Below, in pieces: positions 27,401 to 36,599 of a stretch of 48,674 nucleotides of DNA. The notes beneath the pieces were generated by a model. The model was not told where the DNA came from. It worked only from the letters and a program-made list of their open reading frames with translations, and searched no databases. Position 1 is the stretch's first letter. Each line of letters begins with the position of its first letter. Source of the DNA: BD1-7 clade bacterium (GTDB lineage Bacteria > Pseudomonadota > Gammaproteobacteria > Pseudomonadales > DT-91); contig CACSIO010000023.1 in assembly GCA_902705865.1 (NCBI GenBank), forward strand, positions 512,428 to 561,101, read 5' to 3'. The translations under genes were made by a program, and so were the position numbers.

Positions 27401-27501
27401 GCCGAACTGCAGGTTACGAAAACGTGGTTATTGATGCCCTCTGAAATCGCTGTACTATCGGAAAATGTATACTTTGTGAACACTGAAACTGGTATCATTA
27501 G

Positions 27502-27513
27502 GTTTATCTAAAC
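27502..27513. promoter_or_regulatory. Candidate TetR operator
   Basis: A short inverted repeat GTTTA-TC-TAAAC lies 19 bases before the TetR-family start codon. Such a site just upstream of a regulator gene is often autoregulatory. It is short and could be chance. Confidence 0.35.
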
Positions 27514-27532
27514 TAAATGGAACCCGTTGTTT

Positions 27533-28177
27533 ATGCCGACATCTTTGAAACCTGTCTTGAGTCAAAATCTCATCATCGAAACAGGGCTGGAGCTGGTAGG
27601 CGAAACGGGCGTTGATGGATTGTCATTCCGTAAACTGGCAGAGCGGCTAGGGGTAACCCCAATGGCGCTATACCGGCATTTCGATGATAAACAAGCACTG
27701 CTGACAGCGTTGCTTGATGCCTTTATTACTCAAGCTGATGTACTGCCTAAAACCCAACTACCTTGGGATGAGTGGCTCGTCTACGTCAGTGAAGGCATGT
27801 ATCAGGCATTGCTCGAAGAGCCCAGTTGGCTGTCTGTGCTTGGCAGCATCCCTATGCGGCAGGCCAGCTTTAATGTATTGGATGCCTGCCTGCAAATTCT
27901 GGTTGATGCCGGATTCACCCATGAGCAAACGGTTAAAATCTTCGTTGGTATGCTGCAATGTGTATTTGGTGCTGCGTTGACGCATAGTCAGCTGCGCGCC
28001 AATGAGTTAATGGACGGTTTAGATTTCCATTTGTTTCCGGCGATGCAAGAAGCCCTGCCTGCTATGCTGTTGCTCAATCAGGATTCACATTTGTATTTTG
28101 CGCTGATTCCGATGTTAGAGGGGCTACGCCGACAGCTCGCTGAACAGACAGGTAACGTCACTCGTCTGGTGCGCTGA
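27533..28177 (+). CDS. TetR-family transcriptional regulator
   Basis: 214 residues. Residues about 10-55 form the helix-turn-helix: GLELVGETGVDGLSFRKLAE, then RLGVTPMALYRHFDDKQALL, the classical TetR pattern (A-x-R-L-G-V-x-x-x-A-L-Y-R-H-F). The rest is an all-helical ligand-binding and dimer domain. The ATG at 27533 is preferred over a TTG at 27527. It is followed at once by two metal-transporter genes on the same strand, so control of those and of its own promoter is likely. The ligand is unknown. Confidence 0.88.
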   Translation: MPTSLKPVLSQNLIIETGLELVGETGVDGLSFRKLAERLGVTPMALYRHFDDKQALLTALLDAFITQADVLPKTQLPWDEWLVYVSEGMYQALLEEPSWLSVLGSIPMRQASFNVLDACLQILVDAGFTHEQTVKIFVGMLQCVFGAALTHSQLRANELMDGLDFHLFPAMQEALPAMLLLNQDSHLYFALIPMLEGLRRQLAEQTGNVTRLVR

Positions 28178-28258
28178 TTACTCAGTATTGATCGTATAAA
28201 TCGTTATCGCCTTGGCACCTGTTATTGATGATCATCAATTCTCAACGGAGTAGGCATT

Positions 28259-28966
28259 ATGCACGATAAAACCGCAGCTCCTGAAAACCAACATCTTTCC
28301 CATCGCACAGCGTGGCTGCGAGCCGCAGTGCTCGGTGCTAATGATGGATTAATCTCGACAGCAAGCCTGGTTGTTGGCGTTATCTCTGCCGGTGGTGATG
28401 CCGTGTTGGCTGGCATTGCTGGTGTGGTTGGCGGGGCAATGTCGATGGCCGCGGGAGAATATGTTTCCGTAAGCTCGCAGGCAGATACCGAAAAAGCCGA
28501 TATTGAGCTTGAGCGACAACATCTTGCGAATAACCCTGAATACGAAGTTGAAGAGCTGGCACAAATCTATCGAGAGCGAGGCTTAACCCAGGAGCTGTCA
28601 CATCAGGTGGCTGAGCAGCTGATGGCTCATGATGCGTTAGCAGCACATACACGTGATGAGCTGGGTATTACAGATCAACTACAAGCCCGCCCAACGCTGG
28701 CGGCGCTGTCTTCTTTCTTTGCATTTCTTTTTGGTGCTGTTTGGCCGTTACTGGCGGCTTGGCTAAACGTCACTTTCCTGTTCCCTCATCCACTGATCAC
28801 CATCGCGGTGGGCACTGCGATCATGCTTATTCTGTTGGGCGGTTTAGCTGCCAAAATGGGGGGCGCGTCGGTTACCCATGGTGCGATACGGGTCTGCTTA
28901 TGGGGGCTGTTGGCGATGCTGGCAACGGCATTGACCGGACGTCTATTTGCGCTGGTTGTCGGCTGA
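28259..28966 (+). CDS. VIT1/CCC1-family metal transporter, copy 1
   Basis: 235 residues. Two helices at about 20-65 carry WLRAAVLGANDGLISTASLV and GAMSMAAGEYVSVSSQADTE, the family signatures. A hydrophilic metal-binding helical loop rich in Glu follows (about 75-135). Three further helices complete five. VIT1/CCC1 members move Fe2+ or Mn2+ by proton antiport; bacterial members likely export iron or manganese. The metal cannot be read. It is followed by a close paralogue 57 bases downstream. Confidence 0.9.
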   Translation: MHDKTAAPENQHLSHRTAWLRAAVLGANDGLISTASLVVGVISAGGDAVLAGIAGVVGGAMSMAAGEYVSVSSQADTEKADIELERQHLANNPEYEVEELAQIYRERGLTQELSHQVAEQLMAHDALAAHTRDELGITDQLQARPTLAALSSFFAFLFGAVWPLLAAWLNVTFLFPHPLITIAVGTAIMLILLGGLAAKMGGASVTHGAIRVCLWGLLAMLATALTGRLFALVVG

Positions 28967-29023
28967 CGCTGCGTCGCACTCTGCTAGATTTAGTGAATCA
29001 GTCACTATTGTCAGGGGGCGATC

Positions 29024-29743
29024 ATGAGCTCGGGGATCGAACGGCCTTTGCCGGCAGAACACGAATACAACAAACAACATTTAATGCATCGAGCGGGCTG
29101 GCTTAGAGCCGCCGTGCTGGGCGCGAATGACGGTTTAATATCGACATCCAGCCTAGTCATTGGGGTCGCCGCTGCTGGCGGCGATGTTTTGCTGGCAGGG
29201 TTTTCGGGGGTTGTCGCAGGCGCTATGTCGATGGCCGCGGGGGAGTATGTTTCTGTCAGCTCGCAATCCGATACCGAGAAAGCGGACATTGCTACCGAGG
29301 CATACCATCTTGAACATTATCGCGAGCTGGAAGAGCGAGAGTTAGCGGGGCTGTATGAGCGCCGCGGTTTATCTCCAGAGCTGGCGGAGCAGGTTGCCCA
29401 AAGTTTGATGACCAGTGACGCCTTGGGCGCGCATGTTCGTGAGGAACTGGGCATCACGGAGCAACTACAGGCGCGCCCTGTGATGGCCGCCGCGGCATCG
29501 TTTTTTTCCTTTATTGCCGGTGCAATCTGGCCGCTCTGGGCGGCATGGCTAAGCGTGGGGGGGCAAACGACGTGGAGTATCGTGGTTTGTACGTTAGTTA
29601 TGCTGGTTTTTTTGGGAGGCATTGCGGCTAAGATCGGAGGCGCATCGGTTCAAAAAGGCGCCATCAGAGTATTGGCTTGGGGTGCGTTGGCGATGGCGGT
29701 GACCGCGATTGCGGGGCATGATTTTCAGCTGCTGTTTCGATAA
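29024..29743 (+). CDS. VIT1/CCC1-family metal transporter, copy 2
   Basis: 239 residues, clearly paralogous to the preceding gene. WLRAAVLGANDGLISTSSLV and GAMSMAAGEYVSVSSQSDTE are nearly identical to copy 1, and the rest aligns along the whole length. It has the same five helices and an acidic loop. AGGGGG precedes the ATG at 29024. The tandem pair could form a heterodimer or serve two metals. Regulation by the upstream TetR protein is plausible. Confidence 0.9.
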   Translation: MSSGIERPLPAEHEYNKQHLMHRAGWLRAAVLGANDGLISTSSLVIGVAAAGGDVLLAGFSGVVAGAMSMAAGEYVSVSSQSDTEKADIATEAYHLEHYRELEERELAGLYERRGLSPELAEQVAQSLMTSDALGAHVREELGITEQLQARPVMAAAASFFSFIAGAIWPLWAAWLSVGGQTTWSIVVCTLVMLVFLGGIAAKIGGASVQKGAIRVLAWGALAMAVTAIAGHDFQLLFR

Positions 29744-29833
29744 TTATCAGGCAACCGGTGTATGGGCGTGTGTGGCGCTCTGTAAAATCAGCACTACACT
29801 TTTTCTGGTTCCCGTGTTCCAGAGAGAGTCATC

Positions 29834-31054
29834 ATGCGTGCCACACATGTTCGAATGTCTGAGGTCTTTCAGATCAAAAAACCGATGCATCGCGGTATTT
29901 TTGTTCGTCCGTGGCGATGGTTTTTGTCGACGCTTCTCTCCCTTCTTTGCCTGATTCAACACGTACAATTGCATGCTGAAAAATTTCAACCGGATCATAT
30001 TGTGACCCAGCGCCAAATTGCCGCTGGTGCCAATGTGTTTTTGAATGAACTCAGCTGGGATGGCGCTAGCCGCATCCATGTTTTTGGGATCGATGATTTT
30101 GCCTACAAGGGCTCGATGCCGGGTGGGCTAAATACACAAATGCAGGTATTGCGTGATGGCAAGACCCTGTACCTCGTTTCCTCTTTTGCGGAACGCATTG
30201 TTTACGGCCAAACGGAATCGGTGGTGCAAATCTACGATGTAAGTACGCTCAGCCGTCGCGAGGAGTTTGTTGTGCCTAACACAGTAGTCAGGGGCGTTGG
30301 CATGACACAAATGCTGGCGTTGAGTGCGGATAAAAAACTGCTGTACATCCAAAACGCAACTCCAGCGACATCCGTTACGGTCATTGACTTGGCCGCCAAA
30401 AAACGCGTGACAGAGATTCCTGCCCCGGGCTGTTTTGGTATCTATCCTGCCCGCGATGGACATCGTTTTTCGACGGCATGCGGCACCGGTGTCTTCAAAA
30501 CATTCACAGTAGCGGGCGATAGCTATTCCGTTGAAACCTCCGAGCCGCTATTCGATGTCACAAAAGATCCGATTTATATTCATGCGTCTCGACGTGCTAA
30601 TGGCGAGCTGATTCTGACCACATTTGGTGGCGACATCTACTTGGCTGATGACAGCGGTAAAGTCGTGCAATTGATCAAAACACTATCTGTTAGTGCTGAT
30701 ATCGAGGGCAATTGGGCTCCTGGGGGCTATCGTATCAGTGCCTATAACGGTTTTTATGACACCATTTTTATACCCATGCATAGAGATGCCAAATTGGGCA
30801 GCCACAAATACGGTTCCGATGAGATTTGGGCCTATAGCCTGAAAGAGGAAAAGCTCGTTGCACGCTCTCCCGCGCAAAATTTGGTGTCACTCGCAATATC
30901 TGCGGGGCCGAAGCCGATCATTTTCGGTTCAAATGCAAAAGACAATACTGTGGATAAATACGAGCTTAAATCGGTTGATGGCCTGTTGTTTCAAAAGATC
31001 GCATCGGACAAGCGCGCCGGAGCAACCACAACCTTGGCGATAACGTATGACTGA
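29834..31054 (+). CDS. aauB: Amine dehydrogenase large subunit (AauB/MauB family)
   Basis: 406 residues. A signal peptide is near residues 25-48 (hydrophobic WFLSTLLSLLCLIQHVQLHA, cleavage after LHA). The rest is a seven-bladed beta-propeller. Family marks include TPATSVTVIDLAAKKRVTEI, the PGCFGIYPARDG segment and HRDAKLGSHKYGSDEIWAYS. The large subunit forms an alpha2beta2 periplasmic enzyme with the TTQ small subunit, turning a primary amine into an aldehyde plus ammonia. It overlaps the next gene by 8 bases. aauB is favoured over mauB because of the gene order and accessory set, not because substrate residues could be read. Confidence 0.85.
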   Translation: MRATHVRMSEVFQIKKPMHRGIFVRPWRWFLSTLLSLLCLIQHVQLHAEKFQPDHIVTQRQIAAGANVFLNELSWDGASRIHVFGIDDFAYKGSMPGGLNTQMQVLRDGKTLYLVSSFAERIVYGQTESVVQIYDVSTLSRREEFVVPNTVVRGVGMTQMLALSADKKLLYIQNATPATSVTVIDLAAKKRVTEIPAPGCFGIYPARDGHRFSTACGTGVFKTFTVAGDSYSVETSEPLFDVTKDPIYIHASRRANGELILTTFGGDIYLADDSGKVVQLIKTLSVSADIEGNWAPGGYRISAYNGFYDTIFIPMHRDAKLGSHKYGSDEIWAYSLKEEKLVARSPAQNLVSLAISAGPKPIIFGSNAKDNTVDKYELKSVDGLLFQKIASDKRAGATTTLAITYD

Positions 31055-31568
31055 GCTGGTCGGTTTGACCGTGATGTTTTTTGTGGTGCTGTTGTTTCTT
31101 CGAGCAGCGTCCCACAAGGCGTTGGATTTTTTGCAATTCCAAGGTTTTGTTGCGGATTACCAATTGCTGCCGCAGGCGCTTGTTGTGCCGATCTCTGTCA
31201 GCTTAGTCGTGGTTGAAATCGCGATCGTGGTGATGCTTGTGAGTGGCTTTTATTGGCAGGCGGCGCTATTTCTGGCGTCGTCATTGCTACTTCTGTATGG
31301 CATAGCCATCGGATGGAATGTTCGGCGTGGACGCCGGCAAATAGAATGTGGTTGTGGCGGTATACCTCAACAACTGAGTTATCGGTTGGTTCTCCGGAAC
31401 CTGTGTCTGGCTTTGTTGGTTTTGGTGCCTGTGGCAACACTGGGCGCTGACACCGCCAGCGGTTTTTTGCTGGTGCCGATGTGCGCCAGTGTGCTCTTGA
31501 TGATGACCTATTTATTATTTGAACAAGTGGCCAATAATGCAGTGGCGGCTAAGCTGCCTTCGGCCTGA
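31047..31568 (+). CDS. aauE: MauE/AauE-type membrane maturation protein
   Basis: 173 residues, about four to five transmembrane helices, DoxX-like fold. The cysteine motif ECGCGG (about residues 99-104) lies in a loop where MauE proteins have conserved cysteines. MauE works with MauD in folding and disulphide formation of the TTQ small subunit. It starts within the end of aauB and leads directly to the thioredoxin-like gene. Position and motif agree. Confidence 0.85.
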   Translation: MTELVGLTVMFFVVLLFLRAASHKALDFLQFQGFVADYQLLPQALVVPISVSLVVVEIAIVVMLVSGFYWQAALFLASSLLLLYGIAIGWNVRRGRRQIECGCGGIPQQLSYRLVLRNLCLALLVLVPVATLGADTASGFLLVPMCASVLLMMTYLLFEQVANNAVAAKLPSA

Positions 31569-31586
31569 TTTGACAAGGATTTCAGC

Positions 31587-32192
31587 GTGACAACAACCAT
31601 GATGGGTTTCGCGATCGGTTTTCTATTTTTTGCGGTGATGATATTGGCGGCGGGTTTCTGGATACTCGCTCGACAAATTGGCGTGCTGTTTGAGCGTATT
31701 GCGCCCATGGGCGCACTGGTGAATGATGCCGGGCCCCAAATCGGTGATACAACGCCGGTATTTTCGCTGCCGAGCCTAACTGGGGGCAGTGTCGTTATCG
31801 GTCATGATCAGCCAAAGGCCATGCTGGTATTCTTTTTATCGCCGACTTGCCCAGTCTGCAAAAAACTATTGCCGGTTCTACGGTCAATACGGCGTTCTGA
31901 AGCCAGTTGGTTGGATCTAACCTTGGCCTCTGACGGCGAGCTCGAAAAACACCAACGATTCATCGATCATATGAAGCTGGCGGAGTTTTCGTATGTGCTG
32001 TCGACCGAATTGGGGTTAGGTTACCGGGTATCTCGGTTACCCTTTGCGGTATTGATTGATCGCTACGGTGTTATCCGCGCAAAAGGGTTGATCAATAGCC
32101 GAGAGCAGCTCGAAAGCCTATTCAATGCAATGGAGCTGGGGGTTGATTCGATCCAGGATTATCTGGATACATCATCGGCGCAGAGCGCTTGA
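31587..32192 (+). CDS. aauD: MauD/AauD-type thioredoxin-like protein
   Basis: 201 residues from GTG 31587 (AAGGA upstream). One N-terminal membrane helix (about 5-30) anchors a periplasmic thioredoxin fold. The active site reads FLSPTCPVCKKLLPVL, so CPVC, followed by the cis-Pro region SRLPFAVLID. MauD-type proteins form or isomerise the six disulphides of the amine dehydrogenase small subunit. It sits directly upstream of that subunit's gene. Confidence 0.88.
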   Translation: MTTTMMGFAIGFLFFAVMILAAGFWILARQIGVLFERIAPMGALVNDAGPQIGDTTPVFSLPSLTGGSVVIGHDQPKAMLVFFLSPTCPVCKKLLPVLRSIRRSEASWLDLTLASDGELEKHQRFIDHMKLAEFSYVLSTELGLGYRVSRLPFAVLIDRYGVIRAKGLINSREQLESLFNAMELGVDSIQDYLDTSSAQSA

Positions 32193-32239
32193 ACTTAATG
32201 GTGCCCGTAAGGATCGCTACTCGATAGGGGTGACAAGTC

Positions 32240-32779
32240 ATGGTACGAATTCTGGATATGCTGTTTGCATTCGTCGATCGTCGTACAGAGTCTTTTACTC
32301 GGCGGGTTGCTCAGCGTAGCAGTCGTCGGAGTTTTCTGACACGTTCAAGCACCTTTATACTGGGTTCAGCGTTGTTGCCTGTATTACCGTTTGATAGCGG
32401 TGTTAGCAAGGCCTGGGCAGGATCGACAGATACCAGCGACCCAACATCCTGTGACTATTGGCGCTACTGCGCTATCGACGGCAATTTATGCAGTGAATGT
32501 GGTGGCACCATTACTGCGTGTCCACCGGGGTCTGAAGTCTCCAAGGTTTCATGGGTTGGTACCTGCCGAAATCCGGCCGATGATAAGGATTATTTGGTGT
32601 CCTACAACGATTGCTGTGGCAAGGCGGAATGTCGCGGTAAAACCTGTTTGCGTAATGAGCGCGAGCGCCCCGGTTATGACATGGGGCTCAACAACGATGT
32701 CAGTTGGTGCATGGCCAATACATCACAAGGCTACCATTGCACCGTTGTTGGCCTGCTCAGTGTTATTGAACCTGAGTGA
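32240..32779 (+). CDS. aauA: Amine dehydrogenase TTQ small subunit (AauA/MauA family)
   Basis: 179 residues. The N-terminus contains a twin-arginine motif SSRRSFL (28-33 region) before a hydrophobic stretch ending near AWA60, suggesting Tat export. The mature part has exactly 12 cysteines, as in methylamine dehydrogenase beta (six disulphides). Trp105 (VSWVGTC) and Trp156 (VSWCMAN) are 51 residues apart, as are Trp57 and Trp108 that form TTQ in Paracoccus. Asp80 and Asp124 sit at the positions equivalent to Asp32 and Asp76. All residues needed for the cofactor are present. It donates electrons from the amine to a periplasmic carrier. Confidence 0.93.
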   Translation: MVRILDMLFAFVDRRTESFTRRVAQRSSRRSFLTRSSTFILGSALLPVLPFDSGVSKAWAGSTDTSDPTSCDYWRYCAIDGNLCSECGGTITACPPGSEVSKVSWVGTCRNPADDKDYLVSYNDCCGKAECRGKTCLRNERERPGYDMGLNNDVSWCMANTSQGYHCTVVGLLSVIEPE

Positions 32780-32826
32780 GTTTAGGGCGGCCAGGTATCT
32801 TACGTGTACTGGCGGTGGGAATGACA

Positions 32827-33384
32827 ATGTGCCGAGTGATGTTCAGTACAATGTTCAGGGCTGAAACAAGAGCAGAAGCAAGCGTCGTAAAAAGAACCGT
32901 GATAAGACGCAGCATATTATGTCTGCTGTTTGTCGGTATGATAACTGCGGTATCTGTAAATGCTGAATTTGGTCCTCACGCTGAATCAGCGTCGTCGAGG
33001 CAACTGTCTCCCCAAATAAATTATGCTTTGCACTGCCTAGGGTGTCACGGAGCAGAAGGGCGTGGTGTGCCGTCCGCCGGGATTCCCGACTTTTTAAATA
33101 CCGTGGGCGCATTTTCGATCATTGAGCCGGGGCGGATATACCTGCTGCACGTACCGGGTGTTATCGGCGCAGGCTTGTCGAATGCCGAGTTGGCGGCGGT
33201 ACTCAACATGATTATGCGCGAGTGGGCCGGTGCGTCGATGCCGAAACCCTACCGCCCTTTTACCGCGGATGAAGTGAAGCGCTTGCGTCAGGTTGCTGTG
33301 AATGATGTCGTTGCCTACCGCCGGCAGGTCGTCAGAGCACTGCAGAGCCGTGGGATTACTGTTGCTGACTATCCGTGGCCCTGA
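32827..33384 (+). CDS. Monohaem cytochrome c of the amine dehydrogenase cluster
   Basis: 185 residues from ATG 32827 (GTGGGA upstream). An in-frame GTG at 32776, overlapping the aauA stop, and an ATG at 32821 are alternatives. A hydrophobic signal (SILCLLFVGMITAVSVNAEF) is followed by a single haem site CLGCH and a later Met-containing region GASMPKPYRPF. This is a small class I cytochrome c, likely the electron acceptor from the dehydrogenase or a cofactor-maturation partner. A. faecalis has a monohaem cytochrome gene at the same place after aauA. It is not a MauG-type dihaem protein: only one CxxCH is present. Confidence 0.85.
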   Translation: MCRVMFSTMFRAETRAEASVVKRTVIRRSILCLLFVGMITAVSVNAEFGPHAESASSRQLSPQINYALHCLGCHGAEGRGVPSAGIPDFLNTVGAFSIIEPGRIYLLHVPGVIGAGLSNAELAAVLNMIMREWAGASMPKPYRPFTADEVKRLRQVAVNDVVAYRRQVVRALQSRGITVADYPWP

Positions 33385-33556
33385 CGCCGTTCAGCGCTTA
33401 AAATAGCACCTTGGGTAAATGGCTCATTGAATCCGCTATCAGAGCCCTGAAATCCGTGCGTTTTTCATGCAAAACGTGTAAAATCGCCGCCTTTCCTGAC
33501 AGCCAGGGTTCCCCCGGCCTTGTTCGCCCCCGTGCTAACCATAGTTGGAGTCTTTT

Positions 33557-34813
33557 ATGTTCCGTAAAGATATGCAAATTGCAGGTTTTGATGATGAAGT
33601 TCTTGTAGCCATGCAGGCTGAAGAATGTCGTCAAGAAGAGCATATTGAGCTAATCGCGTCTGAAAACTACACAAGCCCCCGCGTGATGGAAGCGCAAGGC
33701 AGTGTGTTGACCAACAAATATGCTGAAGGCTATCCAGGCAAGCGTTACTACGGTGGTTGTGAGCATGTTGACGTCGTTGAGCAGTTGGCCATCGATCGTG
33801 CTAAATCGCTGTTCGGTGCAGATTACGCCAATGTTCAGCCGCATTCTGGTTCACAAGCGAACTCCGCAGTTTATATGGCGCTGGTTCAGCCAGGCGACAC
33901 CGTATTAGGCATGAGCTTGGCTGATGGCGGCCATTTAACACACGGTGCCAAGCCAAACTTCTCCGGTAAAATTTATAACGCGGTTCAGTATGGTCTGAAC
34001 GCGGAAACCGGTGAAATTGATTACGATGACGTTGAAGCGAAGGCGTTAGAGCATAAGCCAAAAATGATCGTTGCAGGATTTTCTGCCTATTCACGTGTTG
34101 TTGACTGGGCGCGCTTCCGCGAGATCGCTGACAAAGTCGGCGCGTATCTGTTTGTCGACATGGCCCACGTTGCTGGCCTAATCGCTGCTGATGCTTACCC
34201 GAACCCAATGCCTTACGCCGATGTTGTTACGACAACAACGCACAAAACATTGCGTGGCCCACGTGGCGGTTTGATCTTGGCGCGCGCTAACGAAGCGATC
34301 GAGAAGAAATTGAACTCTGCAGTGTTCCCAGGTGGTCAAGGTGGCCCATTGATGCACGTGATCGCTGCGAAAGCGATTTGTTTCAAAGAAGCTGCGAGCG
34401 AAGAATTCAAAACCTATCAGCACCAGGTCATTAAAAATGCTCAGGCTATGGCGGAAGTCATCAAAGCCCGTGGCTATGATGTGGTATCCGATGGTACTGA
34501 CGATCACTTGTTCTTGTTAAGCCTGATTCGTCAGGGCATTACCGGTAAAGATGCGGATGCAGCATTAGGTTCAGCCAATATTACTGTGAACAAAAATGCA
34601 GTACCTAATGATCCACAATCACCGTTTGTGACCTCTGGTTTGCGTATCGGTACACCAGCGATTACGACGCGTGGTTTTAAAGCAGAAGAGTCAACATTAC
34701 TGGCAGGTTGGATTTGCGATATTCTGGATGATATCAACAATCAAGAAACCATCGAACGTGTTAAAAAGCAGGTGCTTGAAATCTGTGCGCGTTTCCCGGT
34801 TTACGCAGACTGA
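33557..34813 (+). CDS. glyA: Serine hydroxymethyltransferase
   Basis: 418 residues, PLP-dependent. Family sequences include [19 protein letters not shown], the [16 protein letters not shown] segment with the PLP lysine, and the [13 protein letters not shown] loop. It interconverts serine and glycine with tetrahydrofolate, the main source of one-carbon units. The ATG at 33557 follows GGAG with 6-base spacing and gives the usual N-terminus [14 protein letters not shown]; the open frame could start 12 bases earlier. It leads the nrdR-rib cluster. Confidence 0.97.
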   Translation: MFRKDMQIAGFDDEVLVAMQAEECRQEEHIELIASENYTSPRVMEAQGSVLTNKYAEGYPGKRYYGGCEHVDVVEQLAIDRAKSLFGADYANVQPHSGSQANSAVYMALVQPGDTVLGMSLADGGHLTHGAKPNFSGKIYNAVQYGLNAETGEIDYDDVEAKALEHKPKMIVAGFSAYSRVVDWARFREIADKVGAYLFVDMAHVAGLIAADAYPNPMPYADVVTTTTHKTLRGPRGGLILARANEAIEKKLNSAVFPGGQGGPLMHVIAAKAICFKEAASEEFKTYQHQVIKNAQAMAEVIKARGYDVVSDGTDDHLFLLSLIRQGITGKDADAALGSANITVNKNAVPNDPQSPFVTSGLRIGTPAITTRGFKAEESTLLAGWICDILDDINNQETIERVKKQVLEICARFPVYAD

Positions 34814-34826
34814 TTGATAGCGGCAT

Positions 34827-34849
34827 AATGGCGATGTTATTTCGCCATT
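34827..34849 (+). terminator. Hairpin between glyA and nrdR
   Basis: An 8-bp stem (AATGGCGA at 34827-34834 and TCGCCATT at 34842-34849) sits 13 bases after glyA. Only a short T-run follows, so it may attenuate rather than end transcription into nrdR. Confidence 0.5.
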
Positions 34850-34862
34850 TCCGGAACTTACC

Positions 34863-35402
34863 ATGCATTGTCCTTTTTGCGGTACCGTCGAAACCAAGGT
34901 TATCGATTCGCGCCTGGTCGCTGAAGGAGAGCAGGTTCGTCGCCGGCGTGAATGCCTGAAGTGCTCTGAACGGTTCACCACCTATGAATTGGCTGAACTG
35001 GTCATGCCGCGCATCATAAAACAAAATGGTGTGCGCGAGCCTTTCAACGAAGCCAAGCTGCGAGCTGGCCTGCAGCGAGCCCTTGAGCGACGGCCAGTCA
35101 GCGTAGAGCAGATTGAAGCCATGGTCGGCCAGATCAAACACGCGTTGCGTGCAACCGGTGAGCGTGAAGTCAGCTCTCGGTTTGTGGGTGAGGCGGTTAT
35201 GGAACAGCTGAAAGGTGCCGATAAGGTCGCGTACGTGCGGTTTGCATCTGTGTATCGTAGCTTCCAAGATCTCGATGAATTTCGTGCTGAAATCGATAAA
35301 TTAGCAGCCTCGGCGTCAACCTCTGAAGCCGACCAGGTAACGCAGGTGGTTGCCGAGCGGCTACAGGCAGACGATACCTCTGATGACACCAACAACGGCT
35401 AG
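34863..35402 (+). CDS. nrdR: Transcriptional repressor NrdR
   Basis: 179 residues. N-terminal zinc ribbon ([11 protein letters not shown] and [12 protein letters not shown], the second pair of cysteines) with the conserved RRRREC. An ATP-cone domain follows ([20 protein letters not shown]). NrdR represses ribonucleotide reductase genes when dATP is high. The tail beyond about residue 150 is acidic and variable. The gene overlaps ribD by about 20 bases. Confidence 0.96.
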   Translation: MHCPFCGTVETKVIDSRLVAEGEQVRRRRECLKCSERFTTYELAELVMPRIIKQNGVREPFNEAKLRAGLQRALERRPVSVEQIEAMVGQIKHALRATGEREVSSRFVGEAVMEQLKGADKVAYVRFASVYRSFQDLDEFRAEIDKLAASASTSEADQVTQVVAERLQADDTSDDTNNG

Positions 35403-36552
35403 TAACTTCTCCACTGCTGATCACGCTTATATGGCTGAAGCCGTGCAATTGGCTGAACGTGGCCGTTATTCCACGTCGCCAAATCCGGCTGTCGGTTGTT
35501 TGTTGGTTGAAACACCTCCATCTGGTGCTTCTGTTATAGCGCGAGGCTGGCACCAAAAGGCGGGCGAAGGCCATGCCGAAGTCAACGCTTTGCGCGAAGC
35601 GCGAGAGTTGGGGATGACGCTTTCACGATCAACAGCATACGTTACCCTTGAGCCCTGCAGCCACCAAGGCAAGACGCCACCGTGCGCTGAAGCGCTGGTT
35701 GATGCAGGCGTTGCTCGTGTTGTATATGGCATGCAGGATCCAAATCCTCAGGTGGCCGGTCGCGGTTTGACGCGTTTACAGGAGGCGGGCATCAAGGTTG
35801 ATGGTCCGCTTCAAGAAGCGGCTTGTCGTGCGCTTAACCCTGGTTTTATCAAGCGTATGCAAACCGGGTTACCCCGGGTATTTGCTAAAATGGCTACCAG
35901 CCTGGATGGACGTACGGCGATGCAATCCGGCGAAAGCCAATGGATTACCGGACCAGATGCTCGGGCCGATGTGCAAAAACTGCGGGCACAAAGTTGTGCG
36001 ATTATTACCGGTGTTGGCACTGTGCTAGCGGACAACCCGGCGATGACGGTGCGCGATGCCAGCCTGGCATTACCGGATCAACGTCCGCGGCAACCCTTGC
36101 GGGTGATTGTTGATAGCCAGTTACGATTAGATCCAGACAGCCGAATCTTACATGAGCCGGGCGATGTACTGGTGGTCTACGGGCAGGCCAGCAATGAACG
36201 TATTGCATCCATCGCCAAAACCGGCGCTGAAACATTGCAACTGGCCAATGATGACAACAAAGTTGATTTAAGCGCATTGATTGCCCATCTCGGACAGCGT
36301 CAGTGTAACGAAGTTATGGTAGAATCCGGCGCTAAATTGCTAGGTGCACTTGTGGCGGAGCAATTGGTCGACGAGATTTTTTGGTATATGGCACCGACTT
36401 TATTGGGCAGTGATGCTCGCCCGGCAGCCACTTTACCGTTTGCTAAGATGAATGAGCAAATTCGTCTGGAGATCATTGAAACCCGACAGGTCGGTGCGGA
36501 TTGTCGATGGCATCTCAAACCAAAATACCTGCCGGCGATGCCTGAAGCCTAA
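35383..36552 (+). CDS. ribD: Riboflavin deaminase/reductase RibD
   Basis: 389 residues. The N-terminal cytidine-deaminase-like domain has [10 protein letters not shown] (zinc His and Glu) and [13 protein letters not shown] (zinc cysteines). The C-terminal reductase domain starts near [14 protein letters not shown] and includes [20 protein letters not shown]. It deaminates and reduces the pyrimidine from GTP breakdown, riboflavin steps two and three. The start at 35383 overlaps nrdR; an ATG at 35431 is an alternative. Confidence 0.95.
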   Translation: MTPTTASNFSTADHAYMAEAVQLAERGRYSTSPNPAVGCLLVETPPSGASVIARGWHQKAGEGHAEVNALREARELGMTLSRSTAYVTLEPCSHQGKTPPCAEALVDAGVARVVYGMQDPNPQVAGRGLTRLQEAGIKVDGPLQEAACRALNPGFIKRMQTGLPRVFAKMATSLDGRTAMQSGESQWITGPDARADVQKLRAQSCAIITGVGTVLADNPAMTVRDASLALPDQRPRQPLRVIVDSQLRLDPDSRILHEPGDVLVVYGQASNERIASIAKTGAETLQLANDDNKVDLSALIAHLGQRQCNEVMVESGAKLLGALVAEQLVDEIFWYMAPTLLGSDARPAATLPFAKMNEQIRLEIIETRQVGADCRWHLKPKYLPAMPEA

Positions 36553-36599
36553 ACCGCTTCACCTCGTAAGGCCTAATAGACTCAACAACAGGATACCCC

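Noticed and set aside
33455..33500. PurR-like box upstream of glyA (GCAAAACGTGTAA)
   Set aside because: It shares only part of the PurR consensus and the right half is poor. Not enough to call.
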